This document shows positions 30,270 through 37,610 of a stretch of 37,750 nucleotides of DNA, one piece after another (within the stretch, counting starts at the first letter, position 1; each line of letters begins with the position of its first letter). The stretch is from an uncultured Methylophilaceae bacterium (lineage in GTDB: Bacteria > Pseudomonadota > Gammaproteobacteria > Burkholderiales > Methylophilaceae). The translations under genes were made by a program, and so were the position numbers. Below the pieces are notes generated by a model that did not search any database, was not told the DNA's origin, and worked only from the letters and a program-made list of their open reading frames with translations. The DNA lies in NCBI GenBank assembly GCA_903870165.1, contig CAIQBW010000015.1, positions 1 to 37,750 of the forward strand. Reading direction: 5' to 3'.

Positions 30270-31415
30270 TTGACCACCATAAAACTCTCAAAAAAAACGA
30301 CTAGCGACACCAGCCCAAGAGCAACTAAAGCGCCTGTTCGCCGCACTGATCCTAGTAAGCGTGATCGCACCGTTGCACCTAAGCCTGTTGTAAGGCCACA
30401 ATCTGAGCCTATAAATGAAGGTTTCGATACTCGCGCACTTGAGCAAACTCAAATTTCTCAATCAAAAACGTCTCAACGAAATCACCGTTACGATGGTAGC
30501 TTGCGCGACGAGGCGCCACGCCCAAAGGAATCACGTCCCACACTAGATGATACAGGCCGCGACACACCGCGCCGGGGTGGCAAAATGCGTGATGGTTTTG
30601 AGGTGGGTGATTTTAATAATGACCGCGCCAGCAATCCAATGTTTGCGCCTAAACCGTTGCCGAGCAACCCTGATTTCCCACGACTTTCAAAACGCATGGC
30701 AGAACTTGGTTTTTGTTCACGCCGTGAAGCGGATGAATGGATTAGCAATGGCTGGGTAAAAGTCGATGGCCGAATTATTGATGAGCTAGGCAGTCGTGTA
30801 GCCATGAACGCCAAGATTGAAATCAGCAAAGATGCTGAGAAGCACCAATCCGAAATCGTGACGATTATTTTGAATAAGCCGATTGGCTACGTTTCTGGTC
30901 AAGCAGAAGATGGTTACGATCCTGCGATCGTGCTAATTCATCCAGATAATCAATGGAAAGACGACCCTTTACTACATCACGCTCAACCGAGAGAGTTTCA
31001 ACGTGGCTTCTTGAAAGGCTTAGCGCCTGCAGGCCGCTTAGACATTGACTCAACAGGACTGTTAGTGCTTACTCAAGACGGTCGTGTAGCCCGCCATTTA
31101 ATCGGCGAAGATTCAACCGTTGAGAAAGAGTATCTCGTGCGCGTAGAAGGCGACCTATCTTATAACAATTTAGATCTCCTCAACCACGGCTTATCTCTAG
31201 ATGGGGTGAAATTAAAGCCTGCCAAAGTATCTTGGCAAAATGAAGATCAACTAAGATTTGTCTTACGAGAAGGCCGCAAACGCCAAATTCGTCGCATGTG
31301 CGAATTGGTTGGATTGAAAGTACTTGGTCTGAAACGCATTCGTATTGGCAGTGTTACCCTTGGCAAATTACCGATGGGCGAATGGCGCTATTTAAGACCC
31401 GAAGAGAAATTTTAA
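30270..31415 (+). CDS. rluB: RsuA/RluB-family pseudouridine synthase with long basic N-terminal extension
   Basis: From the TTG at 30270 (MTTIKLSKK) the protein has 381 residues; a TTG at 30258 would add four. Residues up to about 130 are low-complexity, rich in Arg, Pro, Asp and Ser. The S4 RNA-binding domain follows ([31 protein letters not shown]), then the catalytic domain with the aspartate in [18 protein letters not shown] and the end motif [27 protein letters not shown]. RluB modifies U2605 of 23S rRNA. The family assignment is firm; RluB rather than RluE/RluF is likely but not proven. The gene heads a rluB-uppP-mutY run. Confidence 0.88.
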   Translation: MTTIKLSKKTTSDTSPRATKAPVRRTDPSKRDRTVAPKPVVRPQSEPINEGFDTRALEQTQISQSKTSQRNHRYDGSLRDEAPRPKESRPTLDDTGRDTPRRGGKMRDGFEVGDFNNDRASNPMFAPKPLPSNPDFPRLSKRMAELGFCSRREADEWISNGWVKVDGRIIDELGSRVAMNAKIEISKDAEKHQSEIVTIILNKPIGYVSGQAEDGYDPAIVLIHPDNQWKDDPLLHHAQPREFQRGFLKGLAPAGRLDIDSTGLLVLTQDGRVARHLIGEDSTVEKEYLVRVEGDLSYNNLDLLNHGLSLDGVKLKPAKVSWQNEDQLRFVLREGRKRQIRRMCELVGLKVLGLKRIRIGSVTLGKLPMGEWRYLRPEEKF

Positions 31416-31428
31416 TTAGGGAGTGACG

Positions 31429-32229
31429 ATGGACTTAATCTTATTTTTCAAAGCCTTACTGTTAGGCTTGGTTGAGGGTGCTACAGAGTTTTTGCCTATC
31501 AGCAGTACTGGGCACCTCATTATCGTTGGTGACCTTATCAATTTTCTAAGTAAAGAAAAACGCGATGTTTTTGAAATCGTAATTCAGCTTGGTTCTATTT
31601 TGTCTGTGTGCTGGCTATACCATGCCAGACTTTTTAATGTTGTCCGAACTCTCAAAAATGATGTGCAAGCGCAGCGTTTTGCATTACAACTTTTTGTTGG
31701 CTTTTTACCACTTGCCATTTTGGGCCTCAAGTTTCATCACCAGATCAAAGAAGCACTTTTTAAGCCTGTTCCAGTCGCAATTGCACTGATTGTTGGTGGC
31801 TTAGTTATCTTGTTTATCGAAAAATTGTCACTTAAAGCCAAAATTTCTAATATTGAATCGATGTCCGTGCTTGATGCATTTAAAATTGGTTGCGCGCAAG
31901 CCCTCGCTTTGATTCCTGGGGTTTCTCGTTCTGGAGCAACGATTTTAGGCGGCATGTCTTTTGGCCTTTCACGCCAAGTCGCCACTGAATTCTCGTTCTT
32001 TTTGGCAATTCCCGTGATGTTCGCAGCAACGGGTTATGATTTACTGAAAAATCGAGAGCTACTAAATACAGATGATGCGGGATTATTTTTAGTCGGTTTT
32101 ATTGCTGCTTTTTTATCGGCATTAGTCGCCATTAAAACTTTAATTCGCTATGTTGCAGAACATGATTTCAAAATCTTTGCTTGGTATCGCATTGCGCTTG
32201 GCATCGCCGTTATCGCTTACTTTTGGTAA
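31429..32229 (+). CDS. uppP: Undecaprenyl-diphosphatase
   Basis: UppP (BacA) dephosphorylates undecaprenyl diphosphate so the lipid carrier can be reused in peptidoglycan synthesis. The 266-residue integral membrane protein has the two signature motifs EGATEFLPISSTGHLI and PGVSRSGATILGG. The ATG at 31429 is chosen because AGGGAG lies 6 bases upstream; a GTG two codons earlier is also in frame. It follows the rluB-like gene by 13 bases. Confidence 0.95.
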   Translation: MDLILFFKALLLGLVEGATEFLPISSTGHLIIVGDLINFLSKEKRDVFEIVIQLGSILSVCWLYHARLFNVVRTLKNDVQAQRFALQLFVGFLPLAILGLKFHHQIKEALFKPVPVAIALIVGGLVILFIEKLSLKAKISNIESMSVLDAFKIGCAQALALIPGVSRSGATILGGMSFGLSRQVATEFSFFLAIPVMFAATGYDLLKNRELLNTDDAGLFLVGFIAAFLSALVAIKTLIRYVAEHDFKIFAWYRIALGIAVIAYFW

Positions 32230-32380
32230 GAAAGCCGATACGGTGAAATCTCTCCTTGGCTTACCTAAAACCGAGAATGCTATTGCTGGAAATCTAGCAT
32301 CGCCCCCAGCAGCAACGCCTGCACCCACATCAATTGAAGACAAAACCAAAAAGAAACTGAATAAGTTGCTAGGGTTTTAA
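32230..32380 (+). pseudogene. Possible C-terminal remnant of a lost gene (AsmA-like tail) or small coupled ORF
   Basis: After the uppP stop an open frame continues to a TAA at 32380. It reads DTVKSLLGLPKTENAIAGNL, then a Pro/Ala/Thr linker (SPPAATPAPT) and a basic helical end (KTKKKLNKLLGF). The composition looks like a real protein tail, and it resembles the C-termini of AsmA-family proteins. The frame has an ATG only inside uppP (32150), in a different frame, so it has no convincing start of its own. Either it is the leftover end of a deleted gene that once lay before mutY, or a short overlapping gene. Evidence is by appearance only. Confidence 0.35.
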
Positions 32381-32391
32381 TTAAAATCGCG

Positions 32392-33456
32392 ATGAAAAAT
32401 AAGCAAAGCATGTCAAATTTAGCAGACTTTTCATCGCGATTAATCGCTTGGCAAAAAATTCATGGGCGCCATGATCTGCCTTGGCAAAACACACAAGACC
32501 CTTATGCAATTTGGGTATCAGAAATCATGCTACAGCAAACTCAGGTGACCGCCGTTATTGGCTACTATGCCAAATTCATGGCACGTTTTCCTGACATTGC
32601 TAGTCTAGCCAATGCCACTCAAGAAGAAGTTTTGCAGCACTGGAGCGGTCTAGGTTATTACTCGAGAGCACGCAACTTACACAACGCCGCACAAACCATC
32701 ATGGATGATCATGATGGAAAATTTCCGCAAGACTTTGAAAAAATTCAAACGCTTTCTGGCATTGGTCGTTCAACTGCGGCCGCAATTGCTTCCTTTGCTT
32801 TCCAGCAAAACCAAACCATTCTAGATGGAAATGTAAAGCGTGTATTGGCTCGACACTTTGTCATCGAAGGCTGGACGGGCACACCTAAAATCGAAAAGCA
32901 ATTATGGGCGCTCGCCGAGTCGTTAGTCCCTAAGCAAGATATGGTGGCCTACACGCAAGGCTTAATGGATTTAGGCGCAACCATTTGCACACGCAGTAAA
33001 CCAAAATGCGAACGATGTCCGATTAAGGCTAGTTGTCAGGCTCTTGCTAAAAATAAAACTAAAGAGCTGCCAACATCAAAACCCAAGAAAACAATTCCAC
33101 AGAAACAAACCACCATGTTATTGATATTAGATGGCAATGAGGTAATGTTAGAAAAGCGACCAGCTAGTGGGATTTGGGGCGGCCTATGGAGTTTGCCTGA
33201 AATTAGCATGGAAGAGATCGCCAGCGAAGTTGCTTTGGGGCGATTTAGCTTAGAAGTTGAATCCGAAGAGCCTCTAGAAAGCATTCAACATGTGTTTACC
33301 CACTTTAAGTTAGAGATATTACCGCAGCCATTAAGCGTGACAAATAGGACACGACAAACCAATATCCCAAACACCATTTGGTTGCCAATTGAAGAGGCAA
33401 TCGGCGCTGCACTCCCAACACCTGTCCGAAATATTTTGCTACACTTGAAGCGTTAA
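32392..33456 (+). CDS. mutY: A/G-specific adenine DNA glycosylase
   Basis: MutY removes adenine mispaired with 8-oxoguanine. The 354-residue protein has the helix-hairpin-helix LSGIGRSTAAAIASFAF, the catalytic Glu in SEIMLQQTQV and Asp in LDGNVKRVLAR. The iron-sulfur ligands are in the spacing C-x6-C-x2-C-x5-C (CTRSKPKCERCPIKASC). A C-terminal NUDIX-like domain that reads 8-oxoG follows (residues about 230-350, LLILDGNEVMLEKRPASGIWGGLWSLPE). A second ATG at 32410 is a possible start; neither has a strong ribosome-binding site. Confidence 0.94.
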   Translation: MKNKQSMSNLADFSSRLIAWQKIHGRHDLPWQNTQDPYAIWVSEIMLQQTQVTAVIGYYAKFMARFPDIASLANATQEEVLQHWSGLGYYSRARNLHNAAQTIMDDHDGKFPQDFEKIQTLSGIGRSTAAAIASFAFQQNQTILDGNVKRVLARHFVIEGWTGTPKIEKQLWALAESLVPKQDMVAYTQGLMDLGATICTRSKPKCERCPIKASCQALAKNKTKELPTSKPKKTIPQKQTTMLLILDGNEVMLEKRPASGIWGGLWSLPEISMEEIASEVALGRFSLEVESEEPLESIQHVFTHFKLEILPQPLSVTNRTRQTNIPNTIWLPIEEAIGAALPTPVRNILLHLKR

Positions 33457-33478
33457 TTTTTAATTTTTCGAACACCCT

Positions 33479-33697
33479 ATGCCATCACTTTACCGCTTTA
33501 AAGATGAACGCATACAAGATGTAATGCTAGCCTACACGAAGGTTGAAAACTCGGTTAGGTACTCGCTCACACATGGCGGGCGCTATCTGCCTTACGATGA
33601 GCAAGAGTTAGCAATGATGCGTGAAGACAAGGCATGGGCAATGGCAAGATTAGTGATTGATAAAATCATGCGATTACCGCCAATTGATAGGTTTTAG
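33479..33697 (+). CDS. Small conserved hypothetical protein
   Basis: The 72-residue protein (MPSLYRFKDERIQDVMLAYT...) is soluble, charged and mostly helical, with a Tyr/Arg-rich middle (YSLTHGGRYLPYDEQELAMM). It has no signal peptide, cysteines or membrane segment. It starts 22 bases after mutY and ends before a strong terminator, so it is probably the last gene of the rluB-uppP-mutY transcript. I do not recognise its family. Confidence 0.7.
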   Translation: MPSLYRFKDERIQDVMLAYTKVENSVRYSLTHGGRYLPYDEQELAMMREDKAWAMARLVIDKIMRLPPIDRF

Positions 33698-33712
33698 CCG
33701 CAAGATTAGGGC

Positions 33713-33746
33713 AACAAAAAAGCAACCAATCGGTTGCTTTTTTGTT
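33713..33746. terminator. Bidirectional terminator between the small ORF and fae homologue
   Basis: A perfect 15-bp stem, AACAAAAAAGCAACC with GGTTGCTTTTTTGTT, closes on AATC. The symmetric A and T runs let it end transcripts from both convergent genes. Confidence 0.92.
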
Positions 33747-33767
33747 AGCTCAAATTACTAAAGCGAG

Positions 33768-34319
33768 TTAAATTTCTCCCCAGCTTTCTTCCCACATACA
33801 ATGTTTAATTGTATGACGATTTTTAATCAATTCATCAATCGATGGCTCATCGTTTAATGCACGTTTAATCGCCAATTTAGTTGCTTCGTAGTTGTTTTTG
33901 TACATGTCGGCTTTATCCAACTTACCCTCTTTAGCTAGAGCAGCACAGCCTGGATCAACCCATACCAAACTCACAATACATAGATCGTTTACTTGGTCTT
34001 TAGGGATGATACCTTCAATCACGCAATCCAAGATCGCATCAGCAGTTGCCGCTTGCACTACGCCACCGAATAGTTCGATATTAATACTATCCTTCAAAGT
34101 GACTTTTGGCACCATCATAGTTGCTGGGCGAACCAATTGGTTGATATCGCGCACTGCAAACATGGCAGTGTGGCCTTTGCTTTGAGCCATCATATTAGCA
34201 AATGCTGTGCCTACTGGGCCATCAACTGCGCCGATTAAGATTTCTGGCATCGCAGCAGTAACATCTTTACCTTCTGAAAAAACGGTGGCTTCGCCCGCTT
34301 TAAAAATAATTTTAGACAT
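33768..34319 (-). CDS. Formaldehyde-activating enzyme homologue (divergent, lacks catalytic His)
   Basis: Fae condenses formaldehyde with tetrahydromethanopterin in methylotrophs. This 183-residue protein aligns along the whole Fae fold, including the C-terminal NNYEATKLAIKRALNDEP (NYEATKLSIQRAV in canonical Fae) and the central VIEGIIPKDQVNDL. The N-terminal motif that carries the catalytic histidine in canonical Fae (EVAHIDLIIG) reads TAAMPEILIG here, putting Met24 in its place. The end, CMWEESWGEI, is also unusual. It resembles the extra copies called Fae2/Fae3 in Methylophilaceae, whose role is not settled. The ATG at 34319 is chosen over a TTG at 34328, with AGGA about 10 bases upstream. 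Confidence 0.85.
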   Translation of the reverse strand: MSKIIFKAGEATVFSEGKDVTAAMPEILIGAVDGPVGTAFANMMAQSKGHTAMFAVRDINQLVRPATMMVPKVTLKDSINIELFGGVVQAATADAILDCVIEGIIPKDQVNDLCIVSLVWVDPGCAALAKEGKLDKADMYKNNYEATKLAIKRALNDEPSIDELIKNRHTIKHCMWEESWGEI

Positions 34320-34393
34320 ATGGGTCAATTCCTAAAAGTTAACAAATCGTGAATCAAAAGAACTAAAAAATCACTAAATAATCTCAGTGGCGT

Positions 34394-34422
34394 ATTCTAC
34401 CCAAGCCTTGATACATCAGCAA
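34394..34422 (-). promoter_or_regulatory. Putative sigma-70 promoter of the fae homologue
   Basis: On the minus strand TTGCTG (34422-34417) and TAGAAT (34399-34394) are separated by exactly 17 bp. Transcription would start about 70 bases before the ATG. Confidence 0.45.
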
Positions 34423-34523
34423 ATTAAGTCATCAAGTGACCAGCGCTATTCTAATCTCGCTTATTCTCTTAGATTGCCCACTGGGTTATACTTTGCACAC
34501 AAATTCTTTTTAAGGGTAATTTT

Positions 34524-34892
34524 ATGAACAAATATTTAAGCACGTTAGGACGTGTGTTTTTGGCCCAGCTTTTCTTGCTACAAGTCATTGCCTTAATTAT
34601 TGGGTTCTTTAACAACCCAAATGGTTATTTAGACTATCAAAATGCTTTAGGTCATCAAGGCTTACCTGGGATTTTTGCGCCGCTCATTATCTTAATCCAG
34701 CTCGTTGGCGGCAGTGCCTTAATGTTAGGCTTTAAAACTAAACCCGCAGCGATTGCCATGGCAATTTATGCAACATTCATTTCACTCGCTTTAGGTTTAT
34801 CACCATTTCAGTACTTGGCGATTGTCGGTGGTTTACTAACCCTCGCAGCAAACCCAACAACCGCTTTCAGCTTAGATAACTTAAAGAAATAA
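34524..34892 (+). CDS. DoxX-family membrane protein
   Basis: The 122-residue protein has four hydrophobic segments and the DoxX pattern (LGRVFLAQLFLLQVIALIIGFF, then LGHQGLPGIFAPLIILIQLVGGSALMLGFKTKPAAIAMAIYA in part). DoxX proteins are inner-membrane proteins of uncertain role, linked in some bacteria to redox stress or to a quinol oxidase. AAGGG lies before the ATG. A 36-codon membrane ORF starts 2 bases after its stop. Confidence 0.85.
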   Translation: MNKYLSTLGRVFLAQLFLLQVIALIIGFFNNPNGYLDYQNALGHQGLPGIFAPLIILIQLVGGSALMLGFKTKPAAIAMAIYATFISLALGLSPFQYLAIVGGLLTLAANPTTAFSLDNLKK

Positions 34893-34894
34893 AT

Positions 34895-35005
34895 ATGAGC
34901 GTTCTAGGTATCTTAGGTATTGCGATAGGCATCATTGCATGTGTCGGCATTACGGCATTGTCCTTTTATATCGACAAACACCCAGAACGATTAAGCAAAA
35001 TTTAA
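34895..35005 (+). CDS. 36-residue single-span membrane microprotein
   Basis: An ATG 2 bases after the doxX stop opens a 36-codon frame. It reads MSVLGILGIAIGIIACVGIT, then ALSFYI and a charged end DKHPERLSKI. This is one transmembrane helix followed by a hydrophilic tail, predicted to face the cytoplasm by the positive-inside rule. The frame ends just before a strong terminator, so the doxX transcript would include it. I know no family; it may assist DoxX. Confidence 0.6.
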   Translation: MSVLGILGIAIGIIACVGITALSFYIDKHPERLSKI

Positions 35006-35016
35006 CATCAGCACTA

Positions 35017-35053
35017 AAACTAAAAGGGGCGCTACATGCGCCCCTTTTAGTTT
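35017..35053. terminator. Bidirectional terminator between doxX pair and ispH
   Basis: A perfect 16-bp stem, AAACTAAAAGGGGCGC with GCGCCCCTTTTAGTTT, closes on TACAT. It is placed between convergent genes and its A/T flanks suit both strands. Confidence 0.9.
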
Positions 35054-35062
35054 ACTTTAACC

Positions 35063-35989
35063 CTAAGCCTGTTTGAGATTCTTTGGTAATTGAAACACTA
35101 CGTTCTCAACCACACCTTGCAATTCAGTGACATCAGCCTTTGTCAGCCCCTGGAGTTTTTCAATCACCTCTTTCACCAAGACTTCTGGCGCTGAGGCGCC
35201 TGCTGAAACACCAATACGCTTTTTACCTAGCACCCATGCTGCGTCAATATAGCTCGCATTATCGACCATGTAAGACTCAACCCCTTGGTTTTGCGCAACC
35301 TCTCTTAGGCGGTTAGAATTTGAGCTATTGGGTGAGCCAACAACAATCACCAAATCACAATCTTTTGCGAGCACTTTAACCGCATCCTGGCGGTTTTGGG
35401 TGGCATAGCAAATCGAATCGCTTTTTGGCGGACTGATTGCTGGGAATTTCTGTTTTAATGCTGCAACAATGGCCGCCGCATCATCAATTGAGAGCGTGGT
35501 TTGGGTCACATAAGCCAATTGACTGGGATCGCTCACTTCAAGCTTAGCAACATCTTCTGGCGACTCTACTAAATACATGCCAGTTTCTGATTGACCCATG
35601 GTGCCCTCCACCTCTGGGTGCCCCTTGTGACCAATCATCACAATTTCTTTATTCGCTGCCCGCATTTTTGCAACTTCGATATGCACTTTGGTCACCAGTG
35701 GACAAGTCGCATCAAACACTTGCAAGCCCATGGACTCCGCCTCTACACGTACATCTTTAGAAACACCATGTGCGCTAAATATGACGGTATTACCAGCAGG
35801 CACATCTTTTAACTCATCAATAAATATAGCGCCCTTGCGCTTAAGTTCATCGACCACAAATTTATTATGAACGACTTCATGACGTACATAAATTGGTGCC
35901 CCAAACTTCTGTAGCGCTTGCTCAACGATAATAATCGCGCGGTCAACCCCAGCACAAAAACCGCGGGGATTAGCAAGTAAGATATCCAT
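35063..35989 (-). CDS. ispH: 4-hydroxy-3-methylbut-2-enyl diphosphate reductase
   Basis: IspH (LytB) carries out the last MEP-pathway step, making IPP and DMAPP with a [4Fe-4S] cluster. The 308-residue protein has the three cluster cysteines in [13 protein letters not shown] (Cys12), [11 protein letters not shown] and [10 protein letters not shown]. The catalytic Glu is in [11 protein letters not shown], and the substrate motif is [10 protein letters not shown]. It follows the GyrI-like membrane protein gene on the same strand after 39 bases. Confidence 0.96.
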   Translation of the reverse strand: MDILLANPRGFCAGVDRAIIIVEQALQKFGAPIYVRHEVVHNKFVVDELKRKGAIFIDELKDVPAGNTVIFSAHGVSKDVRVEAESMGLQVFDATCPLVTKVHIEVAKMRAANKEIVMIGHKGHPEVEGTMGQSETGMYLVESPEDVAKLEVSDPSQLAYVTQTTLSIDDAAAIVAALKQKFPAISPPKSDSICYATQNRQDAVKVLAKDCDLVIVVGSPNSSNSNRLREVAQNQGVESYMVDNASYIDAAWVLGKKRIGVSAGASAPEVLVKEVIEKLQGLTKADVTELQGVVENVVFQLPKNLKQA

Positions 35990-36028
35990 AAATAAAAACC
36001 TAAATAAAACCGGAGATGTTGAAAATAA

Positions 36029-36553
36029 TTAAGCGCCAGCTTTGCCTTCCAAAGGCATTTCAACACGCAGAACGCTATGGTCAAAAATCTCAACAGTCGG
36101 AAGTTGTAACTTCATATTCTGTTTTTTGCAGTAATCAAGCAACACAGAATAGGTTTTGCCGTAAGCAAGTAACGGATGCGCTTTAATTTGGGCAATCGCT
36201 ACTTTTTGAGGTGAAATATGGCCTAACTTCAATGGCTCTTTGACATCCACCGCATGATCAACGACAAAGCCTGCGCGCGCTAAAAGCGCCTTATAGGAGG
36301 TTGTACGCGGGTCAGTCAACACGATTGAAATCGCAGCACCATGCGCAATATTTTGTTGCTTCATATAAAACAACACTTCGTTTTGTTTGCTGCTGAGTTT
36401 TGAATAAGGACCTTCAGCATCAAGATAGACATAATCATAGGCAGGCGATGTGCCAATTTCTAAACTCGCGCTCGAGAATAAGCCCCACCATCCAAGCATC
36501 GCGACCACTGGCAATACAAAAAATAAAACGAAATACGGTAATTGTTTTTTCAC
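36029..36553 (-). CDS. Membrane-anchored protein with GyrI-like fold (tentative)
   Basis: The 174-residue protein has one N-terminal transmembrane segment (LPYFVLFFVLPVVAMLGWWG, about residues 5-24) and a soluble domain probably in the periplasm. Its end, PTVEIFDHSVLRVEMPLEG, matches the final strand pattern of GyrI-like/AraC effector-binding domains, which bind small hydrophobic molecules. The middle section (SYKALLARAGFVVDHAVDV, HPLLAYGKTYSVLLDYCKK) has helices in the right order. The fold is an inference, and no function is known. It precedes ispH and diverges from purU. Confidence 0.6.
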   Translation of the reverse strand: MKKQLPYFVLFFVLPVVAMLGWWGLFSSASLEIGTSPAYDYVYLDAEGPYSKLSSKQNEVLFYMKQQNIAHGAAISIVLTDPRTTSYKALLARAGFVVDHAVDVKEPLKLGHISPQKVAIAQIKAHPLLAYGKTYSVLLDYCKKQNMKLQLPTVEIFDHSVLRVEMPLEGKAGA

Positions 36554-36661
36554 TGTGCTTAACTGCTCTTAAAATTGATTGAAAAGTGGTCTAAAACGGC
36601 TCAATTAAAAGATACCACAACCTTGGCAGCGATGCACTTATTCAGTCGCGACTTATCTTGG

Positions 36662-36667
36662 TATAAT
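36662..36667 (+). promoter_or_regulatory. Extended -10 promoter of purU
   Basis: TTGGTATAAT contains TGn directly before a perfect TATAAT, an extended -10 that needs little -35 contact. It would give a leader of about 40 bases before the purU ATG. Confidence 0.55.
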
Positions 36668-36712
36668 GGCGTCTTTACTTATAAAGCCGCGTGCATTTGC
36701 GCCACACTTTTT

Positions 36713-37576
36713 ATGACCACCATTAAAAATACAGCCACATTGCTTGTTACCTGCCCAGACCAAAAAGGTATTGTTGCGGCAATTGCTGATTTCTTATTGC
36801 AACACGACGCGAATATTTTGCATGCAGACCAGCACCAAGATGCTGAAAACAACCTATTCTTAATGCGTGTAGAGTGGGACCTAAACGGCTCAAAAATTAA
36901 TGCGGATAACTTTGCGGAACATTTTGCAGATATCGCCTCACGCTTCAAAATGGAATGGCAACTTAAACTTGCGCAAAAACGTCCACGCTTAGCAATTATG
37001 GTGTCGCAATATGACCATTGCTTAGCAGACTTATTACATCGCCATCAAGGCGGTGAGCTCGCTTGTGATATTGCGATGATTATCAGCAACCACCTCGATA
37101 CTGCACGATTAGCTGAGTTCTACGGGATTCCGTTCCATCACATTGTGGTAACTAAAGATAATAAAGCTGAAGCTGAAGCGAAACAGTTCGCTTTATTTGA
37201 TGCTGCAGAAGTCGATCTAATTGTGCTCGCCCGCTACATGCAAATTCTTTCCGCTGATTTTGTGAAACGTTATCCACAACGCATTATTAATATTCATCAT
37301 TCATTTCTGCCAGCATTTATCGGCGCACGTCCATATCACCGCGCTTTTGAGCGTGGCGTAAAACTAATTGGGGCGACCAGCCATTACGTAACAGAAGTGT
37401 TGGATGAGGGCCCAATTATCGAGCAAGATATTGACCGCATTTCACACCGCGACCAAGTGGAAGATTTAATTCAAAAAGGCCGTGATTTAGAGCGTATCGT
37501 TTTATCTCGCGCAGTTCGTTGGCACATCGAAAATCGCATTTTGCCGTATGCAAATAAGACGGTGATTTTTGATTAA
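36713..37576 (+). CDS. purU: Formyltetrahydrofolate deformylase
   Basis: PurU hydrolyses 10-formyl-tetrahydrofolate to formate and tetrahydrofolate, balancing one-carbon pools. The protein starts at the ATG at 36713 (MTTIKNTATLLVTCPDQKG, 287 aa, the usual length); the open frame continues upstream across the promoter and is not coding there. An N-terminal ACT domain (residues about 6-85) precedes the formyltransferase-type catalytic domain with NIHHSFLPAFIGARPYHRAF and TSHYVTEVLDEGPIIEQD, holding the His and Asp of the active site. In a methylotroph it may supply formate for oxidation. An IS element lies about 35 bases after its stop. Confidence 0.95.
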   Translation: MTTIKNTATLLVTCPDQKGIVAAIADFLLQHDANILHADQHQDAENNLFLMRVEWDLNGSKINADNFAEHFADIASRFKMEWQLKLAQKRPRLAIMVSQYDHCLADLLHRHQGGELACDIAMIISNHLDTARLAEFYGIPFHHIVVTKDNKAEAEAKQFALFDAAEVDLIVLARYMQILSADFVKRYPQRIINIHHSFLPAFIGARPYHRAFERGVKLIGATSHYVTEVLDEGPIIEQDIDRISHRDQVEDLIQKGRDLERIVLSRAVRWHIENRILPYANKTVIFD

Positions 37577-37594
37577 TCAAAAGTAACTTCAAGT

Positions 37595-37605
37595 AAAAAA
37601 GCCGC
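37595..37605 (+). terminator. Left arm of a purU terminator apparently interrupted by the IS
   Basis: AAAAAAGCCGC just after purU looks like the 5' arm of a terminator hairpin such as those elsewhere in this window, but no matching GCGGCTTTTTT follows. The IS end begins 6 bases later, so the right arm may lie on the far side of the element, beyond the window. Confidence 0.4.
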
Positions 37606-37610
37606 TTATT

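Noticed and set aside
36575-36712. 46-codon N-terminal extension of purU
   Set aside because: It runs through an extended -10 promoter, and the PurU family begins at the ACT domain just after the ATG at 36713.
30258-36730. Matching start regions of the rluB-like gene and purU (both MTTIK, with TATAAT upstream and similar bases before the start)
   Set aside because: The similarity covers only about 15 bases around the start and the rest of the leaders differ, so chance or a common start preference is enough.
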